A stretch of DNA of 10,633 nt, from NCBI GenBank assembly GCA_937926325.1, contig CALAZQ010000044.1, positions 1 through 10,633 on the forward strand, written 5' to 3'. Under the pieces are notes generated by a model. That model saw only the letters and a list, made by a program, of their open reading frames with translations. It made no database searches and was not told where the DNA came from. Below, piece by piece: positions 1-7,371 of this stretch (positions within the stretch are counted from its first letter, which is position 1; every line of letters starts with the position of its first letter). The DNA is from an uncultured Planctomycetaceae bacterium. Lineage in GTDB: Bacteria > Planctomycetota > Planctomycetia > Pirellulales > UBA1268. Made by a program: the position numbers and the translations under genes.

Positions 1-2167
1 GACGGTATTCCTCGACCAGCCGCTGCAGCCCCTGGGCCATCCGGGCGAGTTCCTGCGAGGAAAGCTGGGTGTTACTGGCCCCTTCGGCGGTGCTCTGAGC
101 CGCCTGGGCCACCTGCACGATGTTCTGGGCGATCTCGGTCGATCCGGTGGTTGCCTCGCCGATGTTTCGGCTGATTTCGTTGGTGGTGACCGACTGCTCC
201 TCGACCGCGGTGGCGATTTTCGTCTGGAGCATGTCGATCTTCTCGATCACGGCGGTGATTTCACCGATGGCGGCCACCGCCCGCTTGGTGTCCGACTGCA
301 TGGCTTCGATCTTGGCGCCGATGTCTTCGGTGGCCTTGGCGGTTTCGCGGGCCAGTTCCTTGACCTCGTTGGCAACCACAGCAAAACCCTTGCCCATGTC
401 GCCCGCCCGGGCAGCCTCGATGGTGGCATTGAGCGCCAGCAGGTTGGTCTGCTCGGCGATGCTGGTGATCACCTTGACGACCTGGCCAATCTGGCTGCTG
501 GAGCGGCCAAGCTCATCCATCGTGCCCGACGTGGCGGCGGCCATCTCGACCGACTGCCGGGCGACGGCAGCTGCATCCTGGGCGCTGTGGGCGATTTCAT
601 GGATGCTCTCCAGCAGATTTTCAACCGAGGACGAGACCAGCTTGGTGTTGCCGCTGACCTGCTCGGCGGCGGCTGAGACCAGGTTGGCCTGGGCGGTGGT
701 CTCTTCGGCGGCGGCACTCATCTGCTGGCTGACACTCGTGAGTTCCTCCGAGGCCCCGGCGAGGGCGTGGGTGTTATCGACGATGCCATCGACAAGGGTA
801 GCCTGCCGGCGGGCCTCACGGGTAAACCGCCGGGCGATGCTCGCCGAGACGATCAGCACGCCGATGGTGGTGAGGCCGAAAATTGTCAGGGCGAACTGCA
901 ACAGTCGGCGGATCGGCCGCAGCACCTCGGCCTTGTCGATCTCTGAAATCAACGCCCAAGTGACATTCTTGTCACCCCCCCGCGCGTCGCGGTGAATGGT
1001 GACCGGCCGCCACGAGGAGAGAACCTCGGTGCCCCGGTAGTCGCTGATGATGGCGGTGCCGGTCGCTCCCTCGTCGAGGGCTGCGCGAACGGCGACGGTA
1101 TCGACTTTGACCTTGGGGTTGATAATGGTCGAGCTGACCCCGAGGTCAGCGGTGAATCGCGACTGGCTGCGGAACAGCCGGTCGGCGGCGACGGCATAGG
1201 TTTCACCCGTCGCCCCCATGCCGGTGGTTTCACCGATGATCGCCGTCATCCGATCGACGGGCAGCTGGAAGACCGCCACACCGCGAACCTCGCGGCCGTC
1301 GTAGATCGGGGCGGCAATGAAGCTGGCCGGGGCCTCATAGGACGGCAGATAGGATTCAAAATCGGCGAAGGCCACGGCGTCACGGCGGCCCCCGCTGACC
1401 GCCTCCTGGAAGGCTCGGGCAAAGTTGGTGCCGGAGAAAGAACCATTCTTGAGCGAGGTGGCGAAGTCGAGCTCTTTGAACACGGAGTAGACGATGGTGC
1501 CGGTGTCGGCATCGACCAGGAAGAAGTCGTAGATCCCCAGCCGCTTGAGGAAGCTGCGGAAGATCGGATGGTAGAGGGCATGCGCGGCGGAGTAGGCCGA
1601 ACCGTCATCGGCGGCGTTGAGCAATTCCTTCGAGCCGAGGGGGTTTTCATTGCGGCGAATGTAGAGGTATTGCAGATAGGCCGCCTGATCCGAAAGGTTT
1701 TCCAGAAAGGCATCGGTCGGAGGCTGCTTGCCGGTCTGCCGTTCGAACTCATTGGCGAACTCGCCGGTGTAGTAGGTCGCAAGATCCTTGCGGGCCTGGC
1801 TGACAGCATCGGCCTCGCCGGTTTCAGCAGCCAGGATTTTTCCAAAACCGGTGGTGAAGGCCTCGAGGGCTTCCAGGGTCATCCGGTTGTCGGCGGTGAT
1901 TCGCAGCTGTTCTTCCATCGAGTCGAAATATCTCGACACTGCCTTGGCTGTGATCGTGTTTACGGTCTGCAGTTGCTGCTCGGCCTGCTGCTCGATGGCA
2001 CTGGCAGCCGACTGGTAGGTGGCATAGCCCATTACTGCCAGCGGCAACAGGGAGACAGCGAGTAAGGCCAGCAGCAGCCGGTTCCGCAGCAGGCCGCGAA
2101 GCCCACTGCCGACACGGGCGACCGCGGGGGTCGGCAAATCGGTGGTGGTGGTGTCAAAGTCGGACAT
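1..2167 (-). CDS. Methyl-accepting chemotaxis protein, C-terminus off the left edge
   Basis: Transmembrane chemoreceptor that passes ligand occupancy to the CheA/CheW pair encoded just upstream. The frame is open for 722 codons from the ATG at 2165-2167 to the window edge. The start is supported by GAGG six bases upstream. Residues 31-50 form the first membrane helix. About 370 residues outside the membrane follow, with the motif [13 protein letters not shown] then [11 protein letters not shown] and [15 protein letters not shown], which I recognise from dCache-like MCP sensors. The sensor ends with a [13 protein letters not shown] segment typical of dCache domains. The second membrane helix is about 421-443. 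The cytoplasmic coiled coil has its hairpin tip near 572-602 ([32 protein letters not shown]). Only about 15-20 residues separate the second helix from the signalling coil and no HAMP domain is recognisable. The ligand cannot be told from sequence. It is the last visible gene of the cheA-cheW-mcp operon. Confidence 0.95.
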   Translation of the reverse strand, partial: MSDFDTTTTDLPTPAVARVGSGLRGLLRNRLLLALLAVSLLPLAVMGYATYQSAASAIEQQAEQQLQTVNTITAKAVSRYFDSMEEQLRITADNRMTLEALEAFTTGFGKILAAETGEADAVSQARKDLATYYTGEFANEFERQTGKQPPTDAFLENLSDQAAYLQYLYIRRNENPLGSKELLNAADDGSAYSAAHALYHPIFRSFLKRLGIYDFFLVDADTGTIVYSVFKELDFATSLKNGSFSGTNFARAFQEAVSGGRRDAVAFADFESYLPSYEAPASFIAAPIYDGREVRGVAVFQLPVDRMTAIIGETTGMGATGETYAVAADRLFRSQSRFTADLGVSSTIINPKVKVDTVAVRAALDEGATGTAIISDYRGTEVLSSWRPVTIHRDARGGDKNVTWALISEIDKAEVLRPIRRLLQFALTIFGLTTIGVLIVSASIARRFTREARRQATLVDGIVDNTHALAGASEELTSVSQQMSAAAEETTAQANLVSAAAEQVSGNTKLVSSSVENLLESIHEIAHSAQDAAAVARQSVEMAAATSGTMDELGRSSSQIGQVVKVITSIAEQTNLLALNATIEAARAGDMGKGFAVVANEVKELARETAKATEDIGAKIEAMQSDTKRAVAAIGEITAVIEKIDMLQTKIATAVEEQSVTTNEISRNIGEATTGSTEIAQNIVQVAQAAQSTAEGASNTQLSSQELARMAQGLQRLVEEYR

Positions 2168-2200
2168 GGAAGGCCTCGGGGGGTGACTGCTGGAATGGGG

Positions 2201-2701
2201 TTAGCCCACCGACAACCCGCGGACACGGGTGGCGATCAGGCTTTGAAGGATTCGTGCCGGGTCGAGCAGGTGAACCAGCCGGTCGGCGGCGGGCAGGAGC
2301 CCGACCACAGCATCGAGGGCTGCTGCCGAACGACTGCCCGACGGCGGCTCAATCTGGCTGGTGTCGTAGCTGGTGACGTCGAGCAGGTCGTCGACCAGCA
2401 GGCTGTACCACTCGTTGCGAATGTCGACGACCAGATTGATGCGGCGCTGTTCGGCCGGAGCCGGGGGGAACCCGAGCCGCAGCCGCATGTCGATGACCGG
2501 GACGATGCGGCCCCGCAGGTTCAGCAGGCCGGCGATTGCCGCCGCTGCCAGAGGCACCCGGTTGACGGTTGTCGCCCGCAGCACTTCGGCCACCGAGCCG
2601 GCATCGACGGCAAAGCAGCGGTCGGCGACGAGGAAGCTGCACCAGCGGGCGATGCCCGTAGGGGGCGGTACGGATGAAGCTGGTTTGATTGGTGTGGTCA
2701 T
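2201..2701 (-). CDS. cheW: CheW chemotaxis adaptor protein
   Basis: Cytoplasmic scaffold of 166 residues that links the receptor tip to the P5 domain of CheA in chemosensory arrays. It is a single CheW (SH3-like) domain with a short N-terminal tail. The diagnostic segment is VPLAAAAIAGLLNLRGRIVP followed by VIDMRLRLG at about 49-77, including the conserved Arg of NLRG (R63), which in the family contacts receptors. A second conserved strand, VVDIRNEWYSLLVDDLLDV, lies at 91-109. The ATG start lies 25 nt after the cheA stop, and the TAA stop lies 33 nt before the receptor start, so co-transcription is likely. No clear Shine-Dalgarno precedes the start. Length is normal for CheW. Confidence 0.95.
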   Translation of the reverse strand: MTTPIKPASSVPPPTGIARWCSFLVADRCFAVDAGSVAEVLRATTVNRVPLAAAAIAGLLNLRGRIVPVIDMRLRLGFPPAPAEQRRINLVVDIRNEWYSLLVDDLLDVTSYDTSQIEPPSGSRSAAALDAVVGLLPAADRLVHLLDPARILQSLIATRVRGLSVG

Positions 2702-2726
2702 TGGTCAGGTTGTGTTCAGGTTTTGG

Positions 2727-5030
2727 TCAGGGGGCCGTGGCGTGGGCGGCCCAGCGGGCTGCGGCCGGAACGTCGAGGACTTCGGTGGCGGCGCCGCCGA
2801 CCAGCAGTGTGCCGAGCAGACCCGCCGCCCCGCCGCCGGGTTCGAGGTCGCTTTCGGCCCGATCGACATCGATGATGCGGGCAACCGAGAGGGCATCGCC
2901 GCCAGTGTCGGCAGTGAGGATCACGCCGACGAGTGAGGCTGCGGCGGGCGGAGACCGCCGTTCGAAGGACACCAGGAGCTGATCTGGATCGATCAATCGG
3001 GTGAGCCGGCTGCCCCGCTTGGCGAATTGCCGATCACCCGCGGATGAGATCTGTTCGGGCCGCAGGGTTTCGAGTCGCTCCACCTGCTGCAAGGGCACGG
3101 CGATCCGCCGCCCGCCGTGGGTTTCGCAGACCAGGTACCGGTCGGCCTCGGCTTGCGTGAGTGGTGAGCCAGCCGTTGCCGGCTGCTCGGTATCCTGGGC
3201 CCGGGCCGGGATGTCGGCCGCCATCGCCAGGCCCCGCAGGTCGAGAATGAGCACGACGCCGCCGTCACCCATCACCGTCGCACCTGAGTAAAGCCCCAGC
3301 GGGGCGAGGAGGCTGCCGATCGGTTTGACGACGATGATCCAGAGGCTTGTCGTTTCCACCGAACTGTTTCGGTTGCTGTCGGTCGTGGTCACGGCATCGA
3401 CCACGAGGCCAAACTCATGGTGATCGACCCGGACGATCACCACGGTGCCGCTGGTCGGCCGCTCGGTCCAGTCGCGAAGTCCCAGCCAGCGGTCCATGAA
3501 GACAACCGGCACCAGCCGATCCCGCAGCCGCAGCACGGGAGCCCCCTCAAGGCCTTCAATCGTGTGGGTCTCGCCGGCGGCCCGCAGGGCGACCAATTCC
3601 TGCACATACGGCTGCGGAATGGCCAGCCGCTCGCCACCGCTGGTGACGATCAGGGCCGGAATGATCGCGAGCGTCAGTGGAACCCGGACCCGGACCACCG
3701 TCCCGACCCCCGGCTGGCTGTTGATATCGACCGTGCCGCCGATCGACTCGATGTTGGTCCGCACGACATCCATGCCGACCCCTCGGCCGGAAATGTCGGT
3801 GACGGCCTGGGCGGTCGAAAAGCCGGGCTGGAAGATGAACTGAAAGATTCGCTCCGCCGACATCGCCGCGGCCTCTTCAGCCGACACCAGCCCGCGGGCG
3901 ATCGCCTTGTCACGAACGGCCTCGACCGCGATGCCGCCACCGTCGTCCTCGACCTCGATGGTGACCTGGCCACTTTCATGAAAGGCCCGGAGGGACAGCC
4001 GACCGGCGGCTGGCTTGCCGGCCGCCTGCCGGACGGTGGCCGACTCGATCCCGTGGTCGATGGCATTGCGGATCAGGTGGGTGAGCGGGTCACGGATTTT
4101 TTCAATCAGCGTCCGGTCGAGTTCGGTGTCGGCGCCATCGAGATCGAGTTCGACCTGCTTCTGGCAGGTATTCGCCAGGTCGCGGACAATCCGGGGGAAC
4201 TTGCTGAAGAGCTGCTCGATCGGCGCCATCCGGGTCTTCATAGCCGCCTCCTGCAGCTCGCCAGTGACGGCGTGGACCCGGTTGATCGCCCCCTGCAGCA
4301 CCGGGTCTTCCGGGGCGGCGGTCCGCAGTTGATTGCGGGCGAGAACCAGTTCACCGACCAGGTCGACGATTGTGTCGAGCAGGCCGACATCGACGCGGAT
4401 GGTGGGGTCGAGCACCGGGCTGGGGCGACCGGCGGCCGGGGAGGGAGTGGGCGGTGTCGGTGCCGCGGCTGCAGGCGGTTCGGGTGGGGCGGCCCCCTCA
4501 GGAGGCAAGTGGTTTGCGGTCTTGGCCGTCTCAGCCGGTGTTTCTGTAGGGGCGACAGCTGCAGCGACGTCGTCAGGATTGCGTTCCTGAGGCGGAGTGG
4601 GCTCGGGTTCAGCCTGCGGCTCGGGAGCACCCGCAGTGCCAACCGCTCCAGCCGCGGCCGCATCGAGCCGCTGGCAGAGGCTGTCAAAATCAGTGCCGCC
4701 CTCACCGCCTGTCGTTTCGATGGCCGCCAGGATGGTGCGAATGGCGTCGACCAGTTCGAGCAGCAGGGAGGCCAGTGAGTCGTTGAACACCAGCTGGCCG
4801 TCGCGAAGCCGGCCGAGCAGATGTTCACCGTGGTGGGAGATGGTGCTGAGCTTGGTGAAGCCGAAGAAGCCGCAGGTTCCCTTGATGGTATGAACCGTCC
4901 GGAAAATGCTTGCCAGCCGGTCGGGGTTCCGCGGGTCGGCCTCGAGGGCCACGAGATCTCGGTCGAGCTGATCGAGGTTCTCCGCCGCCTCGATCAGGAA
5001 TTCCCCGATGAATTCGTCGTTGTCGGCCAT
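2727..5030 (-). CDS. cheA: Chemotaxis histidine kinase CheA with two C-terminal CheW-like domains
   Basis: Receptor-controlled histidine kinase of 767 residues. P1 (about 1-110) carries the phospho-accepting His in TVHTIKGTCGFFGF (H47). Residues about 125-207 are a Pro/Glu/Ala-rich linker with no recognisable P2 (CheY/CheB-binding) domain. P3 dimerisation begins near 208 (IRVDVGLLDTIVDLVGELV). P4 has the N box (THLIRNAIDHGIE, about 317-330), G1 (DDGGG, near 362) and G2 (GRGVGMD, near 415). P5 runs about 462-601 and holds an unusual 13-residue insertion at 552-564. A second CheW-like domain (YLVCETHGGRRIAVPLQQVE, from about 632) fills the C-terminus. I chose the ATG at 5028-5030 because P1 homology begins immediately (MADNDEFIGEFLIEAAENLD). 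A TTG at 5117 would add 29 residues that resemble no CheA. It is first in the operon with cheW and the receptor. Confidence 0.97.
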   Translation of the reverse strand: MADNDEFIGEFLIEAAENLDQLDRDLVALEADPRNPDRLASIFRTVHTIKGTCGFFGFTKLSTISHHGEHLLGRLRDGQLVFNDSLASLLLELVDAIRTILAAIETTGGEGGTDFDSLCQRLDAAAAGAVGTAGAPEPQAEPEPTPPQERNPDDVAAAVAPTETPAETAKTANHLPPEGAAPPEPPAAAAPTPPTPSPAAGRPSPVLDPTIRVDVGLLDTIVDLVGELVLARNQLRTAAPEDPVLQGAINRVHAVTGELQEAAMKTRMAPIEQLFSKFPRIVRDLANTCQKQVELDLDGADTELDRTLIEKIRDPLTHLIRNAIDHGIESATVRQAAGKPAAGRLSLRAFHESGQVTIEVEDDGGGIAVEAVRDKAIARGLVSAEEAAAMSAERIFQFIFQPGFSTAQAVTDISGRGVGMDVVRTNIESIGGTVDINSQPGVGTVVRVRVPLTLAIIPALIVTSGGERLAIPQPYVQELVALRAAGETHTIEGLEGAPVLRLRDRLVPVVFMDRWLGLRDWTERPTSGTVVIVRVDHHEFGLVVDAVTTTDSNRNSSVETTSLWIIVVKPIGSLLAPLGLYSGATVMGDGGVVLILDLRGLAMAADIPARAQDTEQPATAGSPLTQAEADRYLVCETHGGRRIAVPLQQVERLETLRPEQISSAGDRQFAKRGSRLTRLIDPDQLLVSFERRSPPAAASLVGVILTADTGGDALSVARIIDVDRAESDLEPGGGAAGLLGTLLVGGAATEVLDVPAAARWAAHATAP

Positions 5031-5231
5031 GGTTGCAGCGGTGGCGGCCCAAGACCGGTGCCGGGTCTCGGGACAAGCAGGGTGTCGAAACGGTGGAGAC
5101 GATTCCCCACTGTTCAACCCTACCCGGCGGGTGGCACTATTTTCCCAGCCGTCAAAAATTCTGCCGGCGTGGCCGCCTGCCTGACCGCTACGGCTGTTTT
5201 GATCGGTGCGACCGGTCTGGAATTTCCGCCT
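5031..5231. other. Intergenic region upstream of cheA and downstream of corA
   Basis: About 200 nt between the corA stop and the cheA start. It must hold the promoter of the chemosensory operon unless transcription continues from corA, which runs in the same direction. On the minus strand there is a TTGACG (a good -35 match) within GAATTTTTGACGGCTGGG, but no convincing -10 at the right spacing, so I do not call a promoter. No Shine-Dalgarno is obvious before the cheA ATG and no U-tailed terminator hairpin follows corA. Confidence 0.4.
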
Positions 5232-6278
5232 CTACAAGAGCCGGGCCCGTTTGAGCACGATCGTCAGCGTAATTGTGATGATCGCCGAGACGACCCAGAA
5301 CATGGCGTAGCTGTGCTGCCACTCGAGCTCCGGCATGACCTCAAAATTCATGCCGTAGACGCCACAGAGAAAGGTGAGCGGCAAAAAGATCGTACTGACC
5401 ACGGCCAGCCGGTTCATCGTCAGGTTGGTGCGGTGGGTCATCACGGTCAGCGAGAAGTTCATCGCGCTTTCCAGAATCTCACGGTTGGCCGTGATGTCGG
5501 CCAGCAACCGCTCGAGGGTGCCGATCATCTTGCCCAGAAATTCAAGCGTCGCCTCACTGATCAGCGTTGTCTTGCGGGCGACCAGTTCTTCCAGCACCCG
5601 CCGGGCAGGCAGTACCCGCTTTCGCAGGGCCAGCAGTCGGCTGGAAACATCGGCCAGTCGCGTCAGGGTCGCCTCGTCGGCTGAATGCCGGAGGGCGAGC
5701 CGAATCGTCTCAACCTCTTCATCGAGCCGCCCCTGGACTGAGAGGAACTGGTCGATCTGCTTGTCCCAGAACTCATAGACCAGAAAGCTCGGCGTTGCCG
5801 CATGCCGCTCGAAGTCGCTGATGTAGTCGCCCCGAACGGCGTCGAGGACCCCGCAGCGGCCCTGATGAAAGGTCACCAGCAGGCCGGCGGTGATGACGAC
5901 ATCGAGGATGTCACTGACGATTCCGGCAGCGGTGTCGCGGGCACCGACCAGCCGAATATGGATCGCCTCGTCGGTACGGCTCAGGGTGGAGACTGTCCGA
6001 CCGTCTTCGACGGCATCGCCGTGATCGGCCGCAAGGATTGCGGCGATTGCCGGCTGTTCGGCGAGACTCTCAGGCAGCAGCCCGGCTAATTCAGCATCGG
6101 CCACCGCCGCCCGATCGGCATCCAGCCAGACGAACCGGCCGGCGGCGATTGCAGCAGGAATTTCAGCCGGAGCCAACAGCCCGCGGCTGCGGTCCCGGAA
6201 ATCGAGAAATTCAGCCCGGACGGCAGGATGGGCAGGCATGGCTAAGCGGGGGGGATCAGCGGTGGCAGTCGCGATCAT
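5232..6278 (-). CDS. corA: CorA-family Mg2+/Co2+ transport protein
   Basis: Inner-membrane divalent cation channel of the CorA/MIT family, 348 residues, expected to act as a pentamer importing Mg2+ (Co2+ and Ni2+ in some members). The N-terminal two thirds is the soluble funnel domain with the long stalk helix (about 170-285, rich in Leu, Glu and Arg). Two C-terminal membrane helices follow (about 289-310 and 325-342). The signature YGMN is at 308-311, followed by FEVMPEL in the periplasmic loop. The basic C-terminus KRARLL matches the family. The ATG at 6276-6278 is preceded by GGAG nine bases upstream. The in-frame extension upstream is low-complexity and unlike CorA, and a second ATG at 6239 has no ribosome site. 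It is divergent from the K+ channel gene. Substrate choice among Mg2+, Co2+ and Zn2+ cannot be fixed from sequence alone. Confidence 0.95.
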   Translation of the reverse strand: MIATATADPPRLAMPAHPAVRAEFLDFRDRSRGLLAPAEIPAAIAAGRFVWLDADRAAVADAELAGLLPESLAEQPAIAAILAADHGDAVEDGRTVSTLSRTDEAIHIRLVGARDTAAGIVSDILDVVITAGLLVTFHQGRCGVLDAVRGDYISDFERHAATPSFLVYEFWDKQIDQFLSVQGRLDEEVETIRLALRHSADEATLTRLADVSSRLLALRKRVLPARRVLEELVARKTTLISEATLEFLGKMIGTLERLLADITANREILESAMNFSLTVMTHRTNLTMNRLAVVSTIFLPLTFLCGVYGMNFEVMPELEWQHSYAMFWVVSAIITITLTIVLKRARLL

Positions 6279-6473
6279 TAGTGTTCGCTCCGGCAAACAG
6301 GTCACGCAAGTAACCGGTAGATACCATCCTGCTTCGCCCTGGCCCAAGTTCAATTCCCGTATTTTCACTGCCTTGACGGGGAAGAATCTGCAAACTGCTG
6401 TCCCGTCCCGGCCCCCAGCCTCGCTACCATCCGCCGCCTCGATCACGATCCGGCCCTCTCCAGCCGACACCAC
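6279..6473. promoter_or_regulatory. Divergent intergenic region of corA and the K+ channel gene
   Basis: This 195-nt spacer separates two genes transcribed outward, so it should hold both promoters. For corA, GGAG lies nine bases before the ATG. Toward the channel gene there is a TTGACG at 6373-6378, a good -35 match, but no convincing -10 follows. A small palindrome GGTAGATACC is at 6316-6325. No riboswitch of the Mg2+-sensing classes was recognised. The promoter assignment is inference from gene arrangement. Confidence 0.4.
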
Positions 6474-7364
6474 ATGCCGATCACCCCGGACCTTCGATGC
6501 ACCGCTGCGACAACCGCTGGCTTGAACCGCGCGGGGGTTCCGCGGCTGGTGCAGCAGACGTTTCCCCATGTCAGCGAAGAGCAGTGGGCTGGCTATAACG
6601 CCGTCATTCTGCTGGTCAGCCTGATCGCCATTGGCATGCTGGCGGTCGGCGTGGTGGTGGAGCTGACCCCAACCACCCGCTCGCTGCTGGCCTATGTCGA
6701 TCTCGCGGTCTGCGGCGTCTTCATGGTCGATTTCGGCATCAGCCTTGTGCGGGCACCGAATCGCTGGCAGTACCTGCTGACCTGGGGCTGGATCGATCTG
6801 CTCTCATCGATTCCGGTCCTCGACTCGCTGCGGTGGGGCCGGGCCGCCAGGGTCGTCCGGATTCTGCGGGTGATCCGGGGGATCAAGGCAGCGCGATTCC
6901 TGGCGGCAATCGTGTTTCGCAACCGGGCCCGCAATGCCCTGCTGGCGGGTAGCTTTGTCGCGGTGGTGGTTGTCTTCCTCTCCAGCTTCGCAATCCTGCA
7001 GTTCGAGTCGCACAATGCGGGCAACATCACGACAGCAGAGGATGCCGTCTGGTGGGCGATCTGCACTGTGACCACGGTCGGCTATGGCGACCTCTACCCG
7101 GTGACCTGGGAGGGCCGGGTGGTGGCCTTCATCCTGATGGTGACCGGGGCCAGTTCCTTCGGCGCCCTCTCAGGTCTGATTGCCGGCAGCTTCGTGCAGT
7201 CCGAGGATGATCACCAGGATGAACTGCGGGATCTCACCGCCGAGGTGGCCTCCCTGCGGCTGCTGCTCGAAAGTCGCGGATTGCAGCAGGGCGGTCGCGA
7301 GGGTGGCGAAGCAGTAGCTGCACCCGGTGAAACAATGCCCGGTCCGCAGCGGCGAGCGGCCTGA
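6474..7364 (+). CDS. Voltage-gated potassium channel (six-helix VIC superfamily)
   Basis: Membrane K+ channel subunit of 296 residues, expected to form a tetramer. S1 is about 44-65 (AVILLVSLIAIGMLAVGVVV). S2 is about 73-92 with an acidic VDF. S3 carries D108 (WIDLLSSIP). S4 has positive residues at every third position: R120, R123, R126, R129, R132, R135, K138 and R141, the pattern of a voltage sensor. S5 is about 155-178. The pore helix and selectivity filter TTVGYGD lie at 200-206, TVGYG being the K+ signature. S6 is about 214-241 with Gly residues. A short C-terminal coiled coil follows (about 246-268), resembling the tetramerising coils of other bacterial channels, then a Gly/Ala/Pro tail. 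No RCK or cyclic-nucleotide domain is present. The ATG at 6474 lacks a Shine-Dalgarno; a GTG at 6549 (residue 26) is a possible alternative. Confidence 0.93.
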   Translation: MPITPDLRCTAATTAGLNRAGVPRLVQQTFPHVSEEQWAGYNAVILLVSLIAIGMLAVGVVVELTPTTRSLLAYVDLAVCGVFMVDFGISLVRAPNRWQYLLTWGWIDLLSSIPVLDSLRWGRAARVVRILRVIRGIKAARFLAAIVFRNRARNALLAGSFVAVVVVFLSSFAILQFESHNAGNITTAEDAVWWAICTVTTVGYGDLYPVTWEGRVVAFILMVTGASSFGALSGLIAGSFVQSEDDHQDELRDLTAEVASLRLLLESRGLQQGGREGGEAVAAPGETMPGPQRRAA

Positions 7365-7371
7365 GCAGTGG

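Noticed and set aside
992..2065. Long open frame on the plus strand opposite the chemoreceptor (also 120-995)
   Set aside because: The minus strand carries an unmistakable MCP over the same bases. The plus-strand products have no recognisable domain and arise from GC-rich codon bias.
3417..4778. 453-codon plus-strand frame opposite cheA
   Set aside because: It is antisense to the conserved kinase core and its Gly/Arg/Asp-rich translation matches no family I know.
5031..5117. N-terminal extension of CheA from a TTG at 5117
   Set aside because: The 29 added residues do not resemble CheA, and P1 homology starts exactly at the ATG at 5030.
6279..6569. N-terminal extension of CorA upstream of 6278
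   Set aside because: The ATG at 6278 has GGAG at good spacing. The extension is unlike the family and would overlap the divergent channel gene.
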